Assembly: GCA_013203855.1 (NCBI GenBank)
Contig: JABMPG010000824.1
Coordinates: 1 to 5,815 of the forward strand
Source: a bacterium
GTDB taxonomy: Bacteria; Sumerlaeota; Sumerlaeia; UBA8349
Direction of reading: 5' to 3'
DNA length: 5,815 bases
The position numbers and the translations under genes were made by a program. This document shows, in pieces, positions 1 to 5,024 of this stretch. Each line of letters begins with the position of its first letter. Position 1 is the stretch's first letter. Under the pieces are notes generated by a model. It searched no databases and had not been told where the DNA came from. It was given only the letters and a program-made list of their open reading frames with translations.

Positions 1-150
1 ACTCTTCTCCTGTACATACTTTCCCAAGCGCTCTTCGTTGAGCTCGCAAAGTCCGACCAGTTCGAAACGATCCTTCAACTCCAGCACTGCGTCAGCGTGA
101 GTGATGCCGCGCGGTCCGAGCCCGAGATGGGCCACCCGGTGTTTCTCCAT
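1..150 (-). CDS. Gfo/Idh/MocA-family oxidoreductase, N-terminal fragment (runs off left edge)
   Basis: Seen: an open minus-strand frame begins with ATG at 148-150 and stays open for 50 codons to the window edge. The visible residues read MEKHRVAHLGLGPRG and continue into a typical Rossmann beta-alpha-beta unit. A G-x-G-x-x-G dinucleotide loop lies at residues 10-15 (GLGPRG). A second strand (ELVGLCELNEERL) follows, with an acidic residue, Glu36, at its end, where an acidic side chain usually holds the adenosine ribose and favours NAD over NADP. An AAGGAG ribosome binding site (minus strand, 161-166) sits 10 nt upstream and supports this start. Known: this family oxidises or reduces sugars and cyclitols and usually has about 330-450 residues, so most of the gene is missing here. 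Inferred: a cytoplasmic sugar dehydrogenase, possibly controlled by the divergent AraC-type regulator. The substrate cannot be told, and another Rossmann dehydrogenase is possible but less likely. Confidence 0.8.
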   Translation of the reverse strand, partial: MEKHRVAHLGLGPRGITHADAVLELKDRFELVGLCELNEERLGKYVQEKS

Positions 151-160
151 TTGCTCTTTG

Positions 161-166
161 CTCCTT
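161..166 (-). promoter_or_regulatory. Ribosome binding site of the oxidoreductase gene
   Basis: The minus strand reads AAGGAG ten bases before the ATG at 148-150. It is a near-perfect Shine-Dalgarno match and fixes the start of the oxidoreductase fragment. The spacing is slightly long but acceptable. Confidence 0.65.
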
Positions 167-248
167 CACCGATATTTCTGATGCAATCCACTTCGAACCG
201 ACGTGCAGGGCGAACTGAGGTGGAAACCGCTCAGCCCAATGCAGAAAC

Positions 249-278
249 ATTCTAAACTGGTATATTCCTGTTGCACAA
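249..278 (-). promoter_or_regulatory. Candidate promoter for the oxidoreductase gene
   Basis: On the minus strand a -35-like TTGTGC (273-278) is followed after 18 bp by a -10-like TAGAAT (249-254), which matches the sigma70 -10 consensus at 5 of 6 positions. Transcription would begin near 242 and leave a leader of about 90 nt. The -35 match is weak (TTG only), so the call rests mainly on the -10 element and on its place in the divergent intergenic region. It overlaps the candidate promoter for the opposite gene. Confidence 0.35.
258..266 (+). promoter_or_regulatory. Candidate extended -10 promoter for the AraC-family gene
   Basis: The plus strand reads TGG TATATT, which fits the extended -10 pattern TGnTATAAT with one mismatch in the hexamer. 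No good -35 is visible at the right distance, which is common for extended -10 promoters and for genes needing an activator. Transcription would start near 273, giving a leader of about 20-40 nt depending on the regulator's start codon. Confidence 0.35.
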
Positions 279-293
279 GCCGAAGTTTCTGCT

Positions 294-1295
294 ATGTGTA
301 GGATGAAAATGATGCCTCGGACACAGACCCCCCTCGTATCCCTATCCGCTTGCCTTCGCGAGTGGGAGTGGCTCCAACGGATCTCTCCGGTGTTGCGCCC
401 CCCGGCGTCCGGGTCTTCCGCTTTGAGTCACAGGTCGCACGGTTTCTTCCGAGCGGGTTGGCATGAACCAGTGCGAGTCATCTACGACCAGGAACTCGTG
501 ATGGTGAAAGAGGGAAGCATGGTGGTGGAGATTGAGGGCCGGAGGCTTCCCTGTGGCCCCAACAGTTTTGTGATCATACCACCAGGGGTGTGGCATGCAT
601 CCTGGACGACCTCATCCGTCCCGGTGCATCGATATTGGGTACATTTTGACTGGGTCTGGCTTGGACCTCATGGCGCCACCCCGTTAATGACCTGCCACCC
701 CGGACAGCCGGTTACCGATCTCTATCGGCTGGCCCCGGACTTCATCCCTCGGAATGTAATCGCCGGGACTATTTCTGAACCGGGTGAGGCATTTGACCTT
801 GGCGAGCGTCTCCACGCAAGAATGCGCAGGACACCGACGAGTCTATTAGATTGCCGCGCTTTGCTTCTCGATCTGCTGATCGCACTGTTCAAGAGGGAAG
901 TGACAGTGAGCTCCGACAAACAAATCGACGATTCCCTGCCTAGTCGAGCGCGGGCCGTTTTGGCCCGTTTGGCCATCACTTCGGACTCCCTGGACTCCAT
1001 TGAGGCAGTCTTGGAGCAGTTGGGCTACAGCTATGCCCATACCTGTCGACTTTTCCGCCAAGCCTACGGAATTGCCCCGCTACGCTACGTCAACAGTATC
1101 CGGATTGGGCGGGCACGGAGACTCCTGCAGGACACACAGTTGACGATCTCCGAGATTGCCCACCAAGTGGGGTTTCGGGACCCGGGCTATTTTACCCGGG
1201 TTTTCGCGCGCTATACTGGTCACACACCGTCCCTGTTCCGCAAGAGCGTGTCCGTAACATCCCTGCAGTCGGCACAGGCCAATGGAGAAACCTGA
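294..1295 (+). CDS. AraC-family transcriptional regulator with cupin sensor domain
   Basis: Seen: 333 residues. Residues about 58-120 resemble the AraC cupin ligand-binding domain, with alternating beta strands, an IPPGVWHA turn at 95-102 and an HRYWVHFDW strand at 112-120. The C-terminal 100 residues carry two helix-turn-helix motifs. The first is at about 232-258 (SLDSIEAVLEQLGYSYAHTC, then RLFRQAYG). The second is at 284-308 (TISEIAHQVGFRDPGYFTRV, then FARYTG), with the family signature G-F-x-D-x-x-Y-F-x-R-x-F. Length is usual for the family. Known: such proteins bind a sugar or related ligand and act as cytoplasmic activators or repressors. The start is uncertain: ATG 294 has no Shine-Dalgarno sequence, whereas AGGA at 300-303 would serve in-frame ATGs at 309 or 312. 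Inferred: it controls the divergent oxidoreductase and itself. It converges on, and overlaps antisense, the tail of the broken kinase reading frame, with no terminator seen after its stop. Confidence 0.9.
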   Translation: MCRMKMMPRTQTPLVSLSACLREWEWLQRISPVLRPPASGSSALSHRSHGFFRAGWHEPVRVIYDQELVMVKEGSMVVEIEGRRLPCGPNSFVIIPPGVWHASWTTSSVPVHRYWVHFDWVWLGPHGATPLMTCHPGQPVTDLYRLAPDFIPRNVIAGTISEPGEAFDLGERLHARMRRTPTSLLDCRALLLDLLIALFKREVTVSSDKQIDDSLPSRARAVLARLAITSDSLDSIEAVLEQLGYSYAHTCRLFRQAYGIAPLRYVNSIRIGRARRLLQDTQLTISEIAHQVGFRDPGYFTRVFARYTGHTPSLFRKSVSVTSLQSAQANGET

Positions 1296-1773
1296 GAAGT
1301 ACGCCTGTGCCACCAGAAGCCAACTCGGGATGCTCGGGACGGATCTCTGTGGCAAGTTCCGTGATCCTGCGCGCTTCCTCGTGGCCCGTGTGGTCCTTCC
1401 AGAGCCAGGCCATAGCGGCCGGATTGCCACGGTATCTCTCGAGAAAGGCCAGCGGAGTTCCCTTCTCGTCGACTGGAATCGGCGTCGATCCGGTTGTGTC
1501 CACACCGATCCCGATCACGTCAGCCGGATCGAAACTATCACGACCCTGGGCCTCCTTCAGTGCCTCTCGAACGACTGTTTCGGTTCCGATTACATAATCC
1601 ATCGGGTTCTGACGCGCCACGTTGGGGTCGTCCGGATCGAGAAGAATTCCGGCGCTTCCAGAAGGATACATGTAAACGCTCGTGGCGATCTCATCGCCAT
1701 TGTTCACATCGACTAGCAGGGCCCGAACCGAATTCGTGCCAAAATCAAGACCGACGGCATACTTGGAACTCAT
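1192..1773 (-). pseudogene. Ribulokinase-like FGGY carbohydrate kinase, truncated to its N-terminal part
   Basis: Seen: the frame starts at ATG 1771-1773 with GAGGAG (minus strand, 1782-1787) 8 nt upstream. It opens with KYAVGLDFGTNSVRALLVD (residues 4-22), the phosphate-1 loop of ASKHA kinases. It continues with GIGVDTTGSTPIPVD at 88-102 and NPAAMAWLWKDHTGHEEA at 117-134, both characteristic of ribulokinase (AraB), which phosphorylates L-ribulose. Homology as I recognise it fades after RPE (145-147) and the GGT at 154-156. In AraB proteins a Y-S-S-E-W-type segment and some 390 further residues should follow, including the catalytic Asp and the C-terminal ATP-binding domain. Here codons from about 160 on are antisense to the end of the AraC-family gene, until a TAA at 1192-1194. 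The 193-residue product (family about 550) should be catalytically dead. It is the second gene of the isomerase operon, 24 bp downstream. A deletion, an insertion of the regulator block, or a misassembly would all explain it. Confidence 0.82.
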
Positions 1774-1797
1774 CCCTTGCTCTCCTCTATTCGGCTC

Positions 1798-3198
1798 TCA
1801 GATGTGCAGGTACACTTCCCAGTCCATGTACTCGTGCAGGGCCTCGACCACCGGATCGACTACTTCTCCCCGGGTCATGGCCACATGATGCTCGAGTCCG
1901 CTCTCGCAGATGAAGGCGAGCAGATCCTGAAAGTTCGGGATCTCGGCCACACCGTACCCGCCGAAGGTGTCCAACGCGTCATCGGTGAAGCGCCCCTCGC
2001 CGGCATAGACCACGACACGGCCGTTCAGGTCGTCGGTCGAGACACGGCAATAGGTGAAAGGCCCGGTCTGGATGCGTCCGACGATCGTGCCATAGGCGTT
2101 CTCCTGGCCCACGGAGCCCGCGATGATCGCCTGGAAATCCATCTCATGCTCGGCGAAGACATCCTTGGGCAGGTTCGAGCAATGGAAGAACACGCACTTG
2201 TCCGGATCATCGCCATAGTTGTTGTTCCAGTCGAGGAGAGCAGCGGGACGCTCCGACGCGCTCTGGAGGGCCAGCATCCCGATCAGCCCGGGAATGTCGG
2301 CCTCGCAAGCGCTCGGAACACACTTGTTTGACATCATGCTCATCAGCGTGCAGGGCACGACGCCGTAGAATTCCTCCATCGCCGTCCAGCACTGAATCGC
2401 CGTCGCGTCCAGTCCGGTATCGGACATCCATTTGTCGATGGAGACTCCCAGTTTGGCCATGCGAGTCAAAGAGTCCGTCGGGATCGATGCAGTCTGCGTG
2501 TACTGGCGGATCTCCTCGAGTTTGGACTTCACGTTCGCGTCCTCGTCCTTCAACTTGCCGCTCCACCCAAGCAGATCGGACAGATCCAGAGTCTCAACCG
2601 AAATGCCCGACCGCTCCAGAATCTTCTCGCTATAGCGCACCGTGTTGAACGCGGCAGGCCGGGCGCCGATCTGACCGAGGCGGGCCCCCCGTAACATTTT
2701 GACGATCCGGCACACCGAGGCGAACTTCCCCAGGTCCGTCTTGAAGTCGTCCCCCTCCGGGTCCATCGTGTGCACACTGGTGATTGTGTACTTGATACCG
2801 TACTGCCGCAGGTTGTTGCAGCACGACATCTTGCCGCAAAAGCTGTCGCGACGATCCGACGCCGCCATCCTGGCCGGATTGTCGGGAAAGGCATGAACCA
2901 GAACCGGCACGTTCAAGCCGGACCAGCGAATCGTATTGGCTATCGGCTTCTCTTCTCCGAAATTCGGCAGCGTGATCAGAATGCCGTCGATCTCATCCCG
3001 ATGACGCTTGAACAGATCGGCGCACTTGCGGGCGTCCGAATCCACGCTCACAACGCCCAGCTCGCTCTCCTCTTCGGCAAGGCAGATCGCCTTGATATTC
3101 TGCGACCTAAGCACATCCAGAATGGTCTTCCGCCCCGACTCGGCCAAATGGCTCGGAAAGAAGCCTCGATTGCCCACCACTACGCCCAATGTCACCAT
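1798..3198 (-). CDS. L-fucose/L-arabinose isomerase-family protein (COG2407 type)
   Basis: Seen: 466 residues, starting at ATG 3196-3198 behind a strong AAAAGGAG site. The N-terminus has the family's GNRGFFPSHL motif (9-18). Candidate metal ligands occur in the order expected for L-fucose isomerase: Glu299 in ACEAD, Asp323 in LLDWNN, and His437/His438 in GLEHHVA near the C-terminus. The Glu-Asp spacing of 24 equals that of the E337/D361 pair of E. coli FucI, as I recall it. His339 in FFHC is another conserved-looking polar residue. Known: these metal (Mn-type) cytoplasmic enzymes interconvert aldoses and ketoses. Inferred: since a ribulokinase-like gene follows after 24 bp, the substrate may be a pentose such as L-arabinose, giving L-ribulose; L-fucose or another deoxy or modified sugar is also possible. 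The protein looks complete and undamaged, unlike its neighbour. It heads its own operon, with a palindrome-overlapped promoter upstream. Confidence 0.85.
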   Translation of the reverse strand: MVTLGVVVGNRGFFPSHLAESGRKTILDVLRSQNIKAICLAEEESELGVVSVDSDARKCADLFKRHRDEIDGILITLPNFGEEKPIANTIRWSGLNVPVLVHAFPDNPARMAASDRRDSFCGKMSCCNNLRQYGIKYTITSVHTMDPEGDDFKTDLGKFASVCRIVKMLRGARLGQIGARPAAFNTVRYSEKILERSGISVETLDLSDLLGWSGKLKDEDANVKSKLEEIRQYTQTASIPTDSLTRMAKLGVSIDKWMSDTGLDATAIQCWTAMEEFYGVVPCTLMSMMSNKCVPSACEADIPGLIGMLALQSASERPAALLDWNNNYGDDPDKCVFFHCSNLPKDVFAEHEMDFQAIIAGSVGQENAYGTIVGRIQTGPFTYCRVSTDDLNGRVVVYAGEGRFTDDALDTFGGYGVAEIPNFQDLLAFICESGLEHHVAMTRGEVVDPVVEALHEYMDWEVYLHI

Positions 3199-3206
3199 GA
3201 TTCCAT

Positions 3207-3214
3207 CTCCTTTT
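3207..3214 (-). promoter_or_regulatory. Strong ribosome binding site of the isomerase gene
   Basis: The minus strand reads AAAAGGAG with 8 nt before the ATG at 3196-3198. It is the strongest Shine-Dalgarno sequence in the window and fixes the isomerase start. Confidence 0.75.
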
Positions 3215-3228
3215 GTGAGTCAGTTCCC

Positions 3229-3267
3229 CGAATCGCGATTGCAGCCCATGGACCCGATTCGCAGCCC
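3229..3267. repeat. Short repeats in the isomerase leader region
   Basis: CGATTGCAGCCC (3236-3247) recurs as CGATTCGCAGCCC (3255-3267), differing by one inserted base, so the GCAGCCC cores are exactly 20 bp apart. CGAATCG at 3229-3235 is the reverse complement of CGATTCG at 3255-3261, and AATCGCGATT at 3231-3240 is a perfect 10-bp palindrome. Tandem half-sites about two helical turns apart are the usual layout of AraC-family binding sites, so this may be a regulator site. It could equally form a leader RNA hairpin. It lies downstream of the promoter candidate at 3299-3327. Confidence 0.3.
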
Positions 3268-3291
3268 GTTAAATCCCCCGCCCTCTAAGAG

Positions 3292-3309
3292 GGTGTTACC
3301 TATAACACC
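3292..3309. promoter_or_regulatory. 18-bp interrupted palindrome, candidate operator
   Basis: GGTGTTA (3292-3298) and TAACACC (3303-3309) are perfect 7-bp inverted arms around CCTA. The site covers the -10 of the candidate isomerase promoter, which suits a repressor operator. The same sequence could form a 7-bp RNA stem after the antiporter gene, but there is no U-tract after it, so a rho-independent terminator is unlikely. The adjoining CCCTC/GAGGG dyad (3281-3293) shares two bases with it. No second copy of the palindrome was found in the window. Confidence 0.45.
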
Positions 3310-3327
3310 GGCGGGCAGGCGACGCAA
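3299..3327 (-). promoter_or_regulatory. Candidate promoter of the isomerase-kinase operon
   Basis: On the minus strand TTGCGT (3322-3327) and TATAGG (3299-3304) are separated by exactly 17 bp. Matches to the sigma70 consensus are modest (3 of 6 and 4 of 6). Correct spacing, the 150-bp gap between genes and the palindrome over the -10 support it. The leader to the ATG would be about 95 nt. Confidence 0.4.
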
Positions 3328-3348
3328 GCGCACAGGGATACTCCGGCG

Positions 3349-5013
3349 CTATTCCTTCTTCTCTACAACGCTCTCCGGGATGGCCAGTTCCACGACCCGC
3401 GCGGCCATCTCTTTGCCCATAACCTCTTCCTCATTCACTGCCAACTGGGAACCGGCCGCCAACAGCTCGCCGGCATACTTACCGTAGCGGGCGCGAACGA
3501 CCACCGGAACGTGCGGCGCAAGAGAAGCCGACTGCCGAACGACAGCCAGAGCGGTTCGATAGTCCGGAATGGCCACGACAAGCGCTTTCGCCGACACCAG
3601 ATGCACATGCTCGAGGATCTCCACATCCGTCGCGTCCCCGGCAAGCGCCACAGAGCCCTCCGCCTCGGCCGCTTCGACTCCTCGTGGATTGAGCTCGATC
3701 ACCGCCGTTGGGATGCCAGAGCGCCGGATGGCCAGAACCACCTCCCGCCCGGCAGGACCGTATCCCACAACAATCACATGTCCCTCAAGCCCTCGTCCCA
3801 CACTGCGCAGAGCGTCCTCTTCTCGCTGCGGATAGATGCGCGACAGAGCCTTCTGGAAACCATCCCCGGCTCGCGTCGCGTACTTCACCAGGTAGGGCGT
3901 TACGATCATGGTCGCCAAGGCGGCGGAGGCGAAGAGGTAGAACAGGTCCTCGCTGAGCAGGTTGAAACCGAATGCGGTCTGTCCCAGAACGAAGGAAAAC
4001 TCACCGACCTGCGCCAGGCAGATTCCCGTCGCCAATGCGTTCCGGACATTCTGCCGAAAGGCCAAAGCGATTCCGAATATCAGCAAGCTTTTCCCGGCCA
4101 GAAGTACCGCGACTGCCGCGATCACCTGGAGCCAGTGCCCGAAAATCCATTCCAGGTTGCCCAACATGCCGATGGACACAAAGAACAGCGTGACGAACAA
4201 CACCCGCAGGGCCGATATATCCGCGCGTAGCTGGGTGGCGAAAGGAGAGCTCCCCAACAGCAGCCCCGCAATGAAGGCCCCCAACGCGGGGGAGAGACCG
4301 ACCGAATGGGCCAGCCAGGCCGCTCCCAGCGCCGTGCAGATCGCGAGCAGGATCAGGAGTTCACGGTTCTTGAACGTCGCGAATGTCTTGAGAAGCCGTG
4401 GAATCACGTACAAACTCAGAACAAGGAAAACGCCGACAAACAGGGCGAACCAGCCGCCCTGCACCGCGACTTGGACCAGAAGATCGCTCCACCCTCCACC
4501 TTTGCCTAGCAGCGTCACGATCAGCACAAGCGGGACCAGCGCCACGTCCTGAAGCAGAAGAAGTCCCAAGGCGTTGCGGCCATGAACACTGTCAAGTTCG
4601 GCCCGTTCGACCAGCACCCGGACAACGCACGCCGTGCTGCTCGGGCCAACCATGGCGCCAATGACAATCGCCTTCGGCCAGTCCAATCCAAACCATCGCG
4701 CTCCTAGTGCAAACGCTGTACCCGTGAGCACAATCTGAAGACTTCCGCCCCCGAGAGCCAAAGCGCCCATAGCTTTCAGTTTCGCGAGAGAGAACTCCAG
4801 GCCGATCGCAAAGAGCAAAAGCGCCACGCCCAACTCGGCCAGAACCTCAACCACATGAACGTCGCCAATCAGATTCAGCCCGCCCGGCCCGACCAGCATC
4901 CCCGCGATGAGATATCCAATTAGAGCGCTCTGCTTGAACCGCTCCGCCACAGCGCCAAAGAACAGGGCCAAGCCTAGGAGAACGAGAAGATTGGAGAGTA
5001 TCTGCCATTCCAT
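3349..5013 (-). CDS. CPA2 monovalent cation:proton antiporter with RCK_N domain (KefB/KefC/YbaL type)
   Basis: Seen: 554 residues from ATG 5011-5013. The frame is open 31 codons further, but that extension overlaps the upstream gene and is not membrane-like; a TGAGG site 6 nt before 5013 supports the chosen start. Residues about 1-380 form a Na+/H+ exchanger domain of roughly 12 hydrophobic segments. Recognisable motifs are GYLIAGMLVGPGG (33-45), GPSSTACVVRVL (123-134), LLLLQDVALVP (151-161), LGAFIAGLLLGSSPF (244-258), LFFVSIGM (276-283) and AQVGEFSFVLGQ (334-345). Residues 411-540 form a soluble RCK_N domain with the nucleotide-binding loop GYGPAG (417-422) and a strand-end acidic residue (Glu440). 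Known: such inner-membrane proteins exchange K+ or Na+ for H+ under nucleotide or thiol-adduct control. No RCK_C domain follows, and no KefF-type partner is nearby, so glutathione gating cannot be assumed. It follows the membrane protein gene by 8 bp, so the two probably form one transcript. Confidence 0.9.
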   Translation of the reverse strand: MEWQILSNLLVLLGLALFFGAVAERFKQSALIGYLIAGMLVGPGGLNLIGDVHVVEVLAELGVALLLFAIGLEFSLAKLKAMGALALGGGSLQIVLTGTAFALGARWFGLDWPKAIVIGAMVGPSSTACVVRVLVERAELDSVHGRNALGLLLLQDVALVPLVLIVTLLGKGGGWSDLLVQVAVQGGWFALFVGVFLVLSLYVIPRLLKTFATFKNRELLILLAICTALGAAWLAHSVGLSPALGAFIAGLLLGSSPFATQLRADISALRVLFVTLFFVSIGMLGNLEWIFGHWLQVIAAVAVLLAGKSLLIFGIALAFRQNVRNALATGICLAQVGEFSFVLGQTAFGFNLLSEDLFYLFASAALATMIVTPYLVKYATRAGDGFQKALSRIYPQREEDALRSVGRGLEGHVIVVGYGPAGREVVLAIRRSGIPTAVIELNPRGVEAAEAEGSVALAGDATDVEILEHVHLVSAKALVVAIPDYRTALAVVRQSASLAPHVPVVVRARYGKYAGELLAAGSQLAVNEEEVMGKEMAARVVELAIPESVVEKKE

Positions 5014-5019
5014 GGGACA

Positions 5020-5024
5020 CCTCA
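5020..5024 (-). promoter_or_regulatory. Shine-Dalgarno site of the antiporter overlapping the upstream stop codon
   Basis: The minus strand reads TGAGG: the upstream gene's TGA stop (5022-5024) supplies the first bases of the antiporter's GAGG site, 6 nt before ATG 5011-5013. Ribosomes ending the upstream gene would sit on this site, so translational coupling is likely. This decides the antiporter start over the longer open frame to 5106. Confidence 0.6.

Larger units (their letters stand above)
241..292. promoter_or_regulatory. Inverted repeat bracketing the divergent promoters (candidate operator)
   Basis: GCAGAAAC at 241-248 is repeated as its exact reverse complement GTTTCTGC at 285-292. 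The half-sites are centred 44 bp apart, close to four helical turns. Both candidate promoters (249-278 minus, 258-266 plus) lie between the two arms. Inferred: a pair of binding sites, perhaps for the AraC-type protein encoded immediately to the right, allowing control of both promoters and autoregulation. A weaker dyad, CTGAG (215-219) and CTCAG (230-234), lies just to the left. An 8-bp repeat can arise by chance, so this is a suggestion. Confidence 0.35.

Noticed and set aside
1080..1505. Minus-strand frame crossing the kinase-regulator junction as a possible frameshifted continuation of the kinase.
   Set aside because: Only a Y-F-S stretch near 1296-1304 resembles the kinase; beyond that it is purely antisense to the regulator's helix-turn-helix region.
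1282..1716. Plus-strand open frame of 144 codons downstream of the regulator.
   Set aside because: It is the antisense of the kinase coding region, shows no recognisable domain, and the opposite strand carries clear ribulokinase motifs.
1777..2331. Plus-strand open frame of 184 codons opposite the isomerase gene.
   Set aside because: It mirrors the high-GC codon pattern of the isomerase on the other strand and has no ribosome binding site or known motif.
3281..3309. Rho-independent terminator for the antiporter gene formed by the CCCTC/GAGGG and GGTGTTA/TAACACC dyads.
   Set aside because: Stems are short, they share two bases, and no T-run follows on the minus strand; an operator over a promoter fits better.
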